DNA from: M55B129 sp964506505
GTDB taxonomy: Bacteria > Bacillota > Dethiobacteria > DTU022
Assembly (NCBI GenBank): GCA_964506505.1
Contig: CAZDKY010000045.1
Span: 1 to 27,110 of the forward strand
Direction of reading: 5' to 3'
DNA length: 27,110 nt
A program made the position numbers and the translations under genes. Under the pieces are notes generated by a model that searched no databases, was not told the DNA's origin, and saw only the letters and a list, made by a program, of their open reading frames with translations. This document shows, piece by piece, positions 14,569 to 22,303 of this stretch. Position 1 is the stretch's first letter. Every line of letters starts with the position of its first letter.

Positions 14569-14940
14569 TTATTTCTTGCGGCGGACACCGACAGTTTTAC
14601 GCGGTCCTTTGCGGGTCCGAGCGTTATTTTTCGTTTTCTGTCCCCGTACCGGCAAGCCACGGCGATGCCTGATGCCGCGGTAACAGCCGATCTCGACCAG
14701 GCGCTTGATATTCAAAGCTACTTCTCGGCGCAGGTCTCCCTCGACGTTATAATTCTTGTCAATGAATTCGCGCAGCCGGCTGAGCTCATCTTCAGTCAGA
14801 TCTTTGACCCTGGTATCGGGGCTCACCCCGGTATGGGATAAGATATCGGTTGCACGGTTTCTTCCAATACCGTAAATATAGCTCAGCGCAATCTCCACTC
14901 TCTTGTCACGCGGTAAATCTACACCTGCAATTCTGGCCAA
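14569..14940 (-). CDS. rpsM: 30S ribosomal protein S13
   Basis: S13 is in the small-subunit head and contacts the P-site tRNA and the large subunit. Family blocks are ARIAGVDLPRDKRVEIALSY at the start, YGIGRNRATDIL, RGIRHRRGLPVRGQKTKNNA and the basic tail GPRKTVGVRRKK. The start codon is TTG with GGAGG ten bases upstream. The length of 123 residues is normal. Confidence 0.97.
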   Translation of the reverse strand: MARIAGVDLPRDKRVEIALSYIYGIGRNRATDILSHTGVSPDTRVKDLTEDELSRLREFIDKNYNVEGDLRREVALNIKRLVEIGCYRGIRHRRGLPVRGQKTKNNARTRKGPRKTVGVRRKK

Positions 14941-15006
14941 GCGATAAGCACCTCCTTAGTTAAAATTCTCCTGTTTACAATAATTCCGGTTGGCATAATT
15001 TTATTC

Positions 15007-15120
15007 TTACCCCTGTCTCTGCTTATGTTTGGGGTTTTGGCAGATAACCACAACCCTGCCCTTGCGCCGGATTACCTTGCATTTTTCACACATCTTCTTC
15101 ACTGAGGGCCTCACCTTCAC
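15007..15120 (-). CDS. rpmJ: 50S ribosomal protein L36 (zinc-binding form)
   Basis: This 37-codon gene reads (M)KVRPSVKKMCEKC at its start and ends NPKHKQRQG, which is L36. The zinc ligands Cys11, Cys14, Cys27 and His32 are all present. It starts with GTG at 15120, and GGAGG lies ten bases upstream. It sits 15 bases after infA and before rpsM, its usual place. Confidence 0.95.
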   Translation of the reverse strand: MKVRPSVKKMCEKCKVIRRKGRVVVICQNPKHKQRQG

Positions 15121-15135
15121 GGTAACATGACCTCC

Positions 15136-15357
15136 TTACTTATAACGATAGGTAATGCGCCCCCGAGTTAAATCGTAAGGCGATAGTTCAATCAGAACCC
15201 GGTCGCCCGGCAGAATGCGAATGAAGTTCATCCGGATTTTCCCGGAAACATGTGCCAGAACCTTATGCCCATTTTTGAGCTCGACCCTGAACATGGCATT
15301 CGGCAGCGGTTCGACTACAGTTCCTTCTACTTCCACTACATCTTTTTTCTTACTCAT
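15136..15357 (-). CDS. infA: Translation initiation factor IF-1
   Basis: IF-1 occupies the ribosomal A site during initiation. The 73 residues are one S1-like OB fold: VVEVEGTVVEPLPNAMFRVE, LAHVSGKIRMNFIRILPGD and the ending LTRGRITYRYK. It lies between the KOW gene and rpmJ as in other Firmicutes. Confidence 0.97.
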   Translation of the reverse strand: MSKKKDVVEVEGTVVEPLPNAMFRVELKNGHKVLAHVSGKIRMNFIRILPGDRVLIELSPYDLTRGRITYRYK

Positions 15358-15365
15358 ACACTCAT

Positions 15366-15653
15366 TTAAACCTCCTCATCGGGGGTTCCTGTATTATTAA
15401 GCAGTTCACTGATAAACCGGATTACCTGGCTGTCGGTGATGCAACCCTCCCTAAAGAGTGCTTTGTCATCCACACCGCGGTCATAATGCTGCAGGTGGAT
15501 TTTATTTTTTTTCTTCGGCTTATGGGCAGTGCGATTACGCCCATCCACCAGCAACACATATTTCTCGTTGAGTTCCTTCAGCACCAGGTAGTGTTTTCCT
15601 TTGTCGCGGCCGGCCAGTGAACGAACCAGCTGCCCCGATTTCAATTCTACCAA
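15366..15653 (-). CDS. KOW-domain RNA-binding protein (L14e-like)
   Basis: This 95-residue protein starts with a KOW-type motif (GQLVRSLAGRDKGKHYLVL, residues 7-25) followed by a basic patch, HKPKKKNKIHLQHY, as in the archaeal/eukaryotic L14e-L6e-L27e family. Similar small genes lie between map and infA in Bacillus (ybzG, as I recall) and many Peptococcaceae, suggesting a ribosome- or rRNA-linked role that is not established. The acidic C-terminal 35 residues are less typical. It starts with TTG, with GGAGG seven bases upstream, and lies 14 bases after map. Confidence 0.85.
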   Translation of the reverse strand: MVELKSGQLVRSLAGRDKGKHYLVLKELNEKYVLLVDGRNRTAHKPKKKNKIHLQHYDRGVDDKALFREGCITDSQVIRFISELLNNTGTPDEEV

Positions 15654-15667
15654 TGCTTTACCTCCTC

Positions 15668-16423
15668 TCAGTTTAACTCTGAAGAGGTCAGGATCTCGGG
15701 ACCATTTTCACCGAGCGCCACGGTATTCTCAAAATGGGCAGACAAGCTCCCGTCGGCAGTCACAACTGTCCACTGGTCCTGAAGGACCTTAACTTCCCAT
15801 ATGCCGGCATTAACCATCGGTTCTATAGCAATTACAATACCCCGCTGCAAAAGTGGCCCGCGTCCTGGAGGGCCAAAATTGGGAACCTGTGGTTCTTCAT
15901 GCAATTCCTGTCCGATGCCATGTCCAACATAATTACGGACAACTGAACAATTATTTTTTTCGACATAAGCCTGGACAGCATAAGAAATATCGGACAACCT
16001 GTGGCCTTCCTGCATCGCTTCTATCCCTTTTTGCAAAGAGATCCGGGTAACATCGATTAATTTCTGCGCCCGGGCAGATATTTTGCCAACACCAAAAGTG
16101 GCAGCGCCGTCACCATAATAACCCTTCAGACGGGTGCCGACATCAATGCTGATTATATCGCCCTCTTTTAACCGGCGCAAGCCTGGAATGCCGTGCACAA
16201 CTTCATTATTGACCGAGGCACATATGGAAGCCGGAAAATTATGATACCCGAGGAAAGCCGGTTCGGCACCAAAACTGCGAATGCATTTATCAGCAATTTT
16301 GTCGAGCATTCCCGTGGTAATCCCAGGTTTGATCACCCGATTCATTTCCTGTAGAACTTCACCAACTATTTTGTTTGCGTCCCGCATCAATTCAATTTCA
16401 CGTGCTGATTTTAATTTTATCAT
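15668..16423 (-). CDS. map: Methionine aminopeptidase, type I
   Basis: The enzyme removes the N-terminal methionine from new proteins. All five metal ligands are visible: Asp94 (IDVGT), Asp105 (GDGA), His168 (GHGIG), Glu201 (IEPM) and Glu232 (HFENT); His77 in VVHGIP matches the substrate-binding histidine. The 251 residues are typical of type I enzymes without an N-terminal extension. AAGGAAG precedes ATG 16423. It directly follows secY by 13 bases, where adk is normally found. Confidence 0.96.
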   Translation of the reverse strand: MIKLKSAREIELMRDANKIVGEVLQEMNRVIKPGITTGMLDKIADKCIRSFGAEPAFLGYHNFPASICASVNNEVVHGIPGLRRLKEGDIISIDVGTRLKGYYGDGAATFGVGKISARAQKLIDVTRISLQKGIEAMQEGHRLSDISYAVQAYVEKNNCSVVRNYVGHGIGQELHEEPQVPNFGPPGRGPLLQRGIVIAIEPMVNAGIWEVKVLQDQWTVVTADGSLSAHFENTVALGENGPEILTSSELN

Positions 16424-16436
16424 AAGCTTCCTTTTT

Positions 16437-17693
16437 TTACTTCATAAATCCCCGATAACTGCGCATCAGCATATGGCTTTCGATCTGCTTAAATGTTTCC
16501 AGAACCACCCCGACCACAATGATCAGGCCAGTCCCGCTGAATATAATATTCATACCGGTTATCCGCTCAAGGATAAGCGGGAAAACGGCAATAAAAGCCA
16601 GAGCAAAAGCCCCTGCCGTGGTAAGCCGTGAAGTTACGCGAGCCAGGTAATCGGCTGTCGGCCTTCCAGGCCGCAACCCGGGGATAAATCCGCCGTATTT
16701 TTTTATATTGCCTGCTACCTGAAATGGATCAAACTGAACCGCTGTATAAAAATAGGTAAAGAGAATTATTAGAATCATATATAAAACCAGGGTCAGATTT
16801 GTGCCCCAACCAAGAGCTACGGCTATCTTCTCGGCAATGGGATGCTGAATAAAACTAACCAGGGTCTGCGGAAAGCTAAGGATTACCGAGGCAAAAATAA
16901 CCGGTATAACCCCTGCCTGATTTACTTTCATCGGAATATGCGTGGCCTGACCGCCATACATGCGACGCCCGACCACCCTTTTGCTGTATTGAACATTGAT
17001 CCTGCGCTGCCCCTGATCAAGGGCAATAATACCGACAATCAGAGCAAGCAACATCAACATAACTACAATAATGGTCAACATATTAATCTGGCCAAATCGA
17101 TATTGCTCCACTGCCATGGCCACCCCGATTGGGAAACCGGCCACAATACCGGCAAAGATAATCAGCGATATGCCGTTACCTATTCCTTTATCGGTAATCA
17201 GTTCACCCATCCACATCAGGAAAGCCGTCCCGGCAGTCATCGAAATTATAATCGTAGCGTAGGATAGAAAACTTTTATCAACAACCGCTTCACCGGCAAT
17301 AACCGTAGCCAAACCAAGCGCCTGGATCAGGGCAATTACCACCGTTCCGTATCGCGTAATCTGAGTAATCTTTTTCCGCCCCTCGGGTCCTTCCTGGCTC
17401 CATTCCTTCAGTTTGGGAATGACAATAGTCAACAGGTTCATAATAATAGACGCATTAATATAGGGCATAATCCCCAGAGCAAATATAGTAAAATTCTCCA
17501 GATTGCCTCCACCAATAATATTGACAAATCCGAAGATGGTATCTCCCTGGAAAAATTCTGCCAGCACGGTTGGATCAACCCCAGGCACGGGTATAGACGA
17601 GCCCACCCGAAAAACCACAAACATGGCCAGGGTAAAAAGGATTCGCTCCCTTAATTCTTTGATCCGCCACGCTGTCCGTATTGTTTCCAGCAA
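16437..17693 (-). CDS. secY: Protein translocase subunit SecY
   Basis: SecY is the channel protein of the general secretion pathway. The 418 residues give about ten membrane helices, with VFRVGSSIPVPGVDP near the N-terminus (plug region follows), KWSQEGPEGRKKITQITRYG-like cytosolic loop (here beginning LKEWSQEGPEGRKK) and FIPGLRPGRPTADYL in the C5 region that contacts SecA and the ribosome. The start is TTG, preceded by AGAGGTGATCT, a long match to the anti-SD. The SD and rplO stop overlap, so the two genes are coupled. Confidence 0.97.
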   Translation of the reverse strand: MLETIRTAWRIKELRERILFTLAMFVVFRVGSSIPVPGVDPTVLAEFFQGDTIFGFVNIIGGGNLENFTIFALGIMPYINASIIMNLLTIVIPKLKEWSQEGPEGRKKITQITRYGTVVIALIQALGLATVIAGEAVVDKSFLSYATIIISMTAGTAFLMWMGELITDKGIGNGISLIIFAGIVAGFPIGVAMAVEQYRFGQINMLTIIVVMLMLLALIVGIIALDQGQRRINVQYSKRVVGRRMYGGQATHIPMKVNQAGVIPVIFASVILSFPQTLVSFIQHPIAEKIAVALGWGTNLTLVLYMILIILFTYFYTAVQFDPFQVAGNIKKYGGFIPGLRPGRPTADYLARVTSRLTTAGAFALAFIAVFPLILERITGMNIIFSGTGLIIVVGVVLETFKQIESHMLMRSYRGFMK

Positions 17694-17694
17694 T

Positions 17695-18135
17695 TTAGAT
17701 CACCTCTGCCTTCCCACCGGCTGCTTCGATCTTCACCCGGGCCTGTTTACTGAAATGATTGGCATGGACTTCCAGTTTGCGATCCACTTCTCCGTCCCCA
17801 AGGACTTTCAGGGGATCACGCAAATTGTTGAGCAATCCTGCTTCCTGCATAATCTCCGGGGTAATAATGGTCCCTTCTTCAAATTTATTCAAATCTTCTA
17901 CGTTGACAATGTTCCACTTCTGTTTGTAAATATTAGTAAACCCGCGTTTTGGCAGACGTTGAAAATAGGGCATCTGGCCACCCTCAAATCCACGCCTTAC
18001 ACCCGAGCCCGATCTGGATTTCTGACCTTTCTGACCGCGGCCAGCCGTTTTACCCAAACCCGAGCCGATACCTCTTCCTTTACGTTTAGCCTCTTTCCTG
18101 GCTCCCTCAGGAGGCCTTAAATCGTGTAAACGCAT
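17695..18135 (-). CDS. rplO: 50S ribosomal protein L15
   Basis: L15 is a late-assembly large-subunit protein. I use ATG 18135 because the family sequence begins there (MRLHDLRPPEGARKEAKRKG) and GGAGG lies ten bases upstream; the frame is open another 19 codons upstream into rpmD. The glycine-rich N-terminal arm (RGIGSGLGKTAGRGQKGQKS) and GFEGGQMPYFQRLPKRGF are typical. The length is 146 residues. It sits between rpmD and secY. Confidence 0.96.
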   Translation of the reverse strand: MRLHDLRPPEGARKEAKRKGRGIGSGLGKTAGRGQKGQKSRSGSGVRRGFEGGQMPYFQRLPKRGFTNIYKQKWNIVNVEDLNKFEEGTIITPEIMQEAGLLNNLRDPLKVLGDGEVDRKLEVHANHFSKQARVKIEAAGGKAEVI

Positions 18136-18169
18136 CGGTTCTACACCTCCCTCTAAACAGCTGCTGTGA

Positions 18170-18355
18170 TCACTTGACTGTTTCAACATCAATCAAATAA
18201 TGCACCGTATTTATCATACCCCTGATTACCGCATTATCTTCATGCTCCACTGTCTGGCCAACTTTTTTCAAGCCCAGCGCCCTTATGGTCCGGCGGTGAT
18301 TCGGCTTGCGGGACAGTGGACTGCGGGTCAGGGTAATGCGAAATTTTTTTGCCAT
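18170..18355 (-). CDS. rpmD: 50S ribosomal protein L30
   Basis: The 61 residues match the small bacterial L30: FRITLTRSPLSRKPNHRRTI, RALGLKKVGQTVEHEDN and a final VHYLIDVE. ATG 18355 is 15 bases after rpsE. Order rpsE-rpmD-rplO is the standard spc arrangement. Confidence 0.96.
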   Translation of the reverse strand: MAKKFRITLTRSPLSRKPNHRRTIRALGLKKVGQTVEHEDNAVIRGMINTVHYLIDVETVK

Positions 18356-18370
18356 GTCTGTTTACTCTCC

Positions 18371-18868
18371 TTAACCGAGCAGCTTCTCTACTTCAATTCC
18401 GCGCAGAGAACTGACTTCTTCAACCCTTTTAAGCGATTTCAAGCCTGCCAGTGTGGCATGGACTATATTAATAGCATTGGACGAGCCGAGAGATTTGGTT
18501 AAAATATCTTTCACTCCGGCCGATTCCAAGACCGCACGCACCGGTCCGCCGGCGATAACACCGGTTCCTTCGGAGGCTGGTTTAAGTAAAACCCGCCCGG
18601 CTCCAAAACGGCCGATTACGGGATGGGTGATCGTTGTTCCGGACATGGGAACCCGAATCAGGTTCTTCTTGGCCGCTTCGATACCTTTGCGGATTGCTTC
18701 CGGCACTTCGCCTGCCTTGCCCATTCCGGCTCCTACCACTCCGTTTTCATCGCCCACAACAACCAGGGCGCTAAAGCTGAACCGACGCCCGCCTTTGACC
18801 ACTTTGGCCACGCGGTTGACCCGGACCACTTTTTCCACCAATTCCTGGGATGGTTCGATTTTGGACAC
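18371..18868 (-). CDS. rpsE: 30S ribosomal protein S5
   Basis: S5 is involved in decoding accuracy and mRNA unwinding at the entry site. The 165 residues show KVVKGGRRFSFSALVVVGDE (N-terminal double-stranded RNA-binding domain), GAGMGKAGEVPEAIRKGIE and GTGVIAGGPVRAVLE. The start is GTG, with a GGGGG-containing SD upstream. It follows rplR by 18 bases. Confidence 0.97.
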   Translation of the reverse strand: MSKIEPSQELVEKVVRVNRVAKVVKGGRRFSFSALVVVGDENGVVGAGMGKAGEVPEAIRKGIEAAKKNLIRVPMSGTTITHPVIGRFGAGRVLLKPASEGTGVIAGGPVRAVLESAGVKDILTKSLGSSNAINIVHATLAGLKSLKRVEEVSSLRGIEVEKLLG

Positions 18869-18886
18869 CCCTGTAATTCCCCCTTT

Positions 18887-19255
18887 CTAGAAGTTTAACC
18901 CGCCCTCACGGGCTCCTTCGGCTAATTCTTTAATTCGACCATGATAAAGGTATCCACCACGGTCGAATACAACATCTTTTATGCCCCTGTCGATAGCTTT
19001 CCGCGCCAGCAGTGCTCCCACTTTATGGGCCGCTTCGCGGTTGCCGCCGTGGGAAAGCTCGGATCTCAGTTCAGGATCCAGGCTGGAGGCGGCTGCCAGG
19101 GTTGTTCCGGACTGGTCATCGATCACCTGGGCATAAATATGTTTACTGCTGCGAAAAACATTCAGGCGGGGGCGTTCCGGGATACCTGTAATTTTCCTCC
19201 GTACTCTCCGGTGACGCCGCTTCCGGCTGATCAAACGTGTTTTTACCTTAAGCAC
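18887..19255 (-). CDS. rplR: 50S ribosomal protein L18
   Basis: L18 binds 5S rRNA in the central protuberance. Family blocks are RKRRHRRVRRKITGIPERPR, LNVFRSSKHIYAQVIDD and KDVVFDRGGYLYHGRIKELA. The start is GTG with GGAGG nine bases upstream. The 122 residues are normal, and the position between rplF and rpsE is canonical. Confidence 0.97.
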   Translation of the reverse strand: MLKVKTRLISRKRRHRRVRRKITGIPERPRLNVFRSSKHIYAQVIDDQSGTTLAAASSLDPELRSELSHGGNREAAHKVGALLARKAIDRGIKDVVFDRGGYLYHGRIKELAEGAREGGLNF

Positions 19256-19275
19256 TATTTCGCACCTCCAGGTGA

Positions 19276-19812
19276 CTATTTACCCGCTTTACCGACTTTC
19301 TGGCGGACTAATTCATTGGTGTAACGAATACCTTTACCCTTGTACGGTTCAGGCGGGAAGGTCCTGCGTATAACAGCCGTCAAGTTTCCTACCGCTTGTT
19401 TGTCGATACCTTTGACAATAATTTTTGTTGGCGCGGGTACTTCAATTTCCATATCTTCTCCCGGATCAAAAACAACCGGATGAGAATAGCCAACATTCAG
19501 GACCAGTTTTTTGCCCTGCAGCGCTGCTTTGTAACCAACTCCGACCAGCTCCAGACTCTTGGTGTAACCTTCGGTTACTCCTTTGACCATGTTGTTGATC
19601 AGGGTACGGGTTAAACCGTGGAGCGCCCTGTGCCGGGGATTGTCAGACGGGCGTTTAACATGAATCATGTCTCCCTCTCGTTCGACGATCATCTCCGGTG
19701 GCAATACAATGGCAATCTGCCCCTTAGGGCCTGTTACGGCAATATTTCTTCCGTCTATCTGCACCTCTACTTTGTCAGGTACAGTAACAGGTTTTCTGCC
19801 GGTTCGTGACAT
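19276..19812 (-). CDS. rplF: 50S ribosomal protein L6
   Basis: L6 lies near the factor-binding site of the large subunit. The 178 residues begin MSRTGRKPVTVPDKVEV and end with the typical FPPEPYKGKGIRYTNE and VRQKVGKAGK. Two repeated L6 folds are expected. GGAGG precedes ATG 19812, which is 20 bases after rpsH. Confidence 0.97.
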   Translation of the reverse strand: MSRTGRKPVTVPDKVEVQIDGRNIAVTGPKGQIAIVLPPEMIVEREGDMIHVKRPSDNPRHRALHGLTRTLINNMVKGVTEGYTKSLELVGVGYKAALQGKKLVLNVGYSHPVVFDPGEDMEIEVPAPTKIIVKGIDKQAVGNLTAVIRRTFPPEPYKGKGIRYTNELVRQKVGKAGK

Positions 19813-19832
19813 CGGTGAACCTCCTTGCTATG

Positions 19833-20228
19833 CTACCAGATATAGCATAAGACTTCGCCGCCGGTACCCGTTTCCCGGGCCTGGCGATCACTCATTAAGC
19901 CCTGTGAAGTTGAAATCAAGGCCATGCCGAGACCTCCCAGGACTTTTGGCAGTTCGTCTTTTTTGACATAAACTCTTAAGCCGGGTTTACTGATCCTTTT
20001 CAGGCCGCTGATTATTCTTTCCTGATTGGGCCCATACTTAAGATGAACACGCAAGATACCCTGCTTGTCATCCTTGACAAATTCATAATCCTTAATAAAC
20101 CCTTCCTGCTTCATAATGGCGGCGATGGAACGCTTCACATTCGAAGCGGGAATTTCGACAGTTTTATGCCGCACGTTGTTGGCATTGCGCACCCGTGTCA
20201 GCATATCGGCAATCGGATCTGTCATCAT
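19833..20228 (-). CDS. rpsH: 30S ribosomal protein S8
   Basis: S8 organises the central domain of 16S rRNA and represses the spc operon in some bacteria. The 131 residues show TDPIADMLTRVRNANNVRHK at the start and the C-terminal STSQGLMSDRQARETGTGGE. Two adjacent ATGs (20228 and 20225) are possible; the first is nearer to the AGGAGG, at 12 bases. Confidence 0.97.
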   Translation of the reverse strand: MMTDPIADMLTRVRNANNVRHKTVEIPASNVKRSIAAIMKQEGFIKDYEFVKDDKQGILRVHLKYGPNQERIISGLKRISKPGLRVYVKKDELPKVLGGLGMALISTSQGLMSDRQARETGTGGEVLCYIW

Positions 20229-20262
20229 TGGCAGTAATAACCTCCTCTCATTCTTTCACCAT

Positions 20263-20448
20263 CTACCAACTGGCTTTTTTAACCCCTGGAATTTTCCCTT
20301 CGTTGGCCAGACGACGAAAGCAAAGGCGGCACAGACCGAATTTACGCAGATAAGCCCTCGATCGGCCGCAAATTCGGCAACGATTATAGCTGCGAACTGC
20401 AAACTTGGGCTCTCTTTTGGCCTTGGCAATTAACGATTTCTTGGCCAT
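20263..20448 (-). CDS. rpsZ: 30S ribosomal protein S14, zinc type (type Z)
   Basis: The 61 residues are the short, zinc-ribbon S14: Cys24, Cys27, Cys40 and Cys43 (CRIC and CRLC) with the ending FRRLANEGKIPGVKKASW. It sits between rplE and rpsH, its usual place, and binds rRNA of the small-subunit head. Confidence 0.97.
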   Translation of the reverse strand: MAKKSLIAKAKREPKFAVRSYNRCRICGRSRAYLRKFGLCRLCFRRLANEGKIPGVKKASW

Positions 20449-20485
20449 CCTTTCCCTCCTTAACCTGTTGCGAACTTTTTTAGCC

Positions 20486-21028
20486 TTAGGCCGCCCGGAA
20501 AGGCATGCCCATCAAAGCCAAAAGCTCGCGTGCTTCTTCATCGTTCCCGGCAGTGGTCACAATGGTAATGTCCATGCCGAGGATTCTCTCCACCTGACTG
20601 TATTCAATCTCGGGGAAAATAAGCTGTTCCTTGATCCCGATAGTGAAATTGCCGCGCCCATCGAACGAATGCGGCGATATTCCCCGAAAATCCCTGACTC
20701 TCGGCAGTGCAATGTTAAAAAGCTTGTCGAGAAAATCGTACATCCGAATTCCCCGCAGTGTCAATTTGCAGCCGATAGACATTCCTTCACGCACCTTGAA
20801 ACTGGCCACCGAACGGCGCGCTTTAGTTATAATCGGCTTTTGACCGGTTATGATCGAAAGGTCATTAACCGCTGCATCCAGTATTTTCGGGTTTTCTTTG
20901 CCTTCACCCAGCCCCATATTGATAACCACTTTCTCGATCCGCGGCGCCTGCATTACATTCTTGTAAACAAATTGCTTCGCCAGGGCGGGCCTGACTTCTT
21001 CAAGATATTTTTTCTTCATCCTTGACAT
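20486..21028 (-). CDS. rplE: 50S ribosomal protein L5
   Basis: L5 binds 5S rRNA and touches the P-site tRNA. The 180 residues show KKKYLEEVRPALAKQF at the start, KVVINMGLGEGKENPK, ITGQKPIITKARRSVASFKV and DITIVTTAGNDEEARELLAL near the end. ATG 21028 gives the family length. GGAGGG lies 13 bases upstream. Confidence 0.97.
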   Translation of the reverse strand: MSRMKKKYLEEVRPALAKQFVYKNVMQAPRIEKVVINMGLGEGKENPKILDAAVNDLSIITGQKPIITKARRSVASFKVREGMSIGCKLTLRGIRMYDFLDKLFNIALPRVRDFRGISPHSFDGRGNFTIGIKEQLIFPEIEYSQVERILGMDITIVTTAGNDEEARELLALMGMPFRAA

Positions 21029-21047
21029 CTCTACGCATTAACCCTCC

Positions 21048-21362
21048 TTACTTATCCAGCGTTTCACCGCACTTGCGACAGGTTCGGACCATATGATCGT
21101 CGGCCAGCGCTTTTTTGGCCACTCTGGTCGGTTTGCCGCAGGACGGACAGATAACCATAACCTTCGATGCGGGGAAAGCCGCTTCCATTTCCCTGATTCC
21201 TCCCTGGGGCACCTTGCGGGTTGGCTTGGCATGCTTTTTAATCATGTTGCTGCCTTCCACCTTCAACTTGCCCAGGCGGGGGAATGTGGCAATCACTTTA
21301 CCTTTTTTCCCTTTATCTTTGCCGGAGAGAATAACTACTTTGTCTCCCCGACGAACAGACAT
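21048..21362 (-). CDS. rplX: 50S ribosomal protein L24 with zinc-ribbon-like tail
   Basis: L24 starts large-subunit assembly. The KOW block VRRGDKVVILSGKDKGKKG opens the protein, and GSNMIKKHAKPTRK and GGIREMEAAFPASKVM follow. Near the C-terminus two CxxC pairs (CPSC and CRKC) could bind zinc, as in many Firmicutes L24 proteins. I place the start at ATG 21362, which fits homologues (104 residues, weak GGTGG SD); an in-frame GTG at 21377, with a better GGAGGTGG SD at 13 bases, would add five residues. Confidence 0.95.
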   Translation of the reverse strand: MSVRRGDKVVILSGKDKGKKGKVIATFPRLGKLKVEGSNMIKKHAKPTRKVPQGGIREMEAAFPASKVMVICPSCGKPTRVAKKALADDHMVRTCRKCGETLDK

Positions 21363-21406
21363 TTTTTTTATTTCCACCGGTTATTCGCCACCTCCATACT
21401 GAACAT

Positions 21407-21775
21407 TTAAATCACTTCTGGCGCCAGGGAAACAATCTTCATAAAATCTTTATCCCTCAGCTCACGGGCAACAGGACCAAATATTCGGGTCCCACGCGGA
21501 TTATTCAGTTCATTAATAATCACAGCCGCATTTTCATCAAAGTGAATATGCGAGCCGTCTTTTCGATTCAAGCTGCTTGCAGTGCGTACAATAACCGCCC
21601 GCACCACTTCACCTTTTTTTACCACTCCACCCGGGGTGGCTTCCTTAACCGAAGCAACAATAATATCGCCTATCCGGCCTGATTTGCGCTTCGATCCTCC
21701 CAAAATCCTGATGCACAGGATCTTTTTTGCTCCCGAGTTATCGGCTACATTTAAGATGGTTTCGTTTTGAATCAT
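21407..21775 (-). CDS. rplN: 50S ribosomal protein L14
   Basis: L14 forms an intersubunit bridge. It begins MIQNETILNVADNSGAKK and includes GRIGDIIVASVKEATPGGVV, RKDGSHIHFDENAAVIIN and GTRIFGPVARELRDKDFMKI. ATG 21775 has GGAG eight bases upstream and gives the standard 122 residues; the frame is open further upstream only because it overlaps rpsQ. Its upstream frame shares DNA with the rpsQ 3' end. Confidence 0.97.
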   Translation of the reverse strand: MIQNETILNVADNSGAKKILCIRILGGSKRKSGRIGDIIVASVKEATPGGVVKKGEVVRAVIVRTASSLNRKDGSHIHFDENAAVIINELNNPRGTRIFGPVARELRDKDFMKIVSLAPEVI

Positions 21776-21825
21776 CGTTGCCTCTCCTTTCATCCTCTTC
21801 CCGGTCGGCAATTCGAAAAGAGAAT

Positions 21826-22083
21826 TTACAGCTTCGAGCGCTGCACAATCTCTACCAGGGTCCACCTTTTTTCTTTACTCAGGGGCCTGGTTTCCATAAT
21901 TTTTACTACATCTCCTACTCGGGATTCATTTGCTTCATCATGAAACTTGTAATTTTTTGTCCGGCGGACGATCTTACCGTATAAGGGATGGCGGGTCACT
22001 CTTTCTACCGCAACCACCCTCGTTTTGTCCATTTTGTCACTGACCACCCGGCCGCTGCGGACCTTTCGTTTTGTTGTATCCAA
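21826..22083 (-). CDS. rpsQ: 30S ribosomal protein S17
   Basis: S17 is a primary 16S rRNA binder with an OB fold. The 85 residues show KVRSGRVVSDKMDKTRVVAV, RHPLYGKIVRRTKNYKFHDE and VGDVVKIMETRPLSKEKRW. The start is TTG with GGAGG nine bases upstream. It follows rpmC by 28 bases. Confidence 0.96.
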   Translation of the reverse strand: MDTTKRKVRSGRVVSDKMDKTRVVAVERVTRHPLYGKIVRRTKNYKFHDEANESRVGDVVKIMETRPLSKEKRWTLVEIVQRSKL

Positions 22084-22111
22084 ACCGATGGGCCTCCCTT
22101 CATCTTCAAAC

Positions 22112-22303
22112 TCAGCTTAAGGCCCGTTCCCTAAGCACGGTTTTAACCCGGGCAATACTGCGGCGGACCTCTTTAATACGCATTACATTTTCCAACTGAC
22201 CGGTGGCTTGCTGAAAACGAAGGTTAAAAAGCTCTTCTTTTAATTCTTTAACCCTGTCCTCCAGCTCCTGTTCATTTAGCTCACGCACTTCTTTTATTAT
22301 CAT
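22112..22303 (-). CDS. rpmC: 50S ribosomal protein L29
   Basis: L29 lies at the peptide exit tunnel. The 63 residues form the expected helical hairpin: VRELNEQELEDRVKELKEE, LFNLRFQQATGQLEN and RIKEVRRSIARVKTVLRER. Its ATG overlaps the rplP stop as ATGA, suggesting coupled translation. Confidence 0.97.
   Translation of the reverse strand: MIIKEVRELNEQELEDRVKELKEELFNLRFQQATGQLENVMRIKEVRRSIARVKTVLRERALS

Noticed and set aside
17503..18120. 205-codon plus-strand frame opposite rplO and secY
   Set aside because: Antisense to two certain genes with no protein-like motif or ribosome site.
20405..21025. Long open frame (206 codons) on the plus strand opposite rplE
   Set aside because: Shadow of rplE and its flanks; no SD and no recognisable domain.
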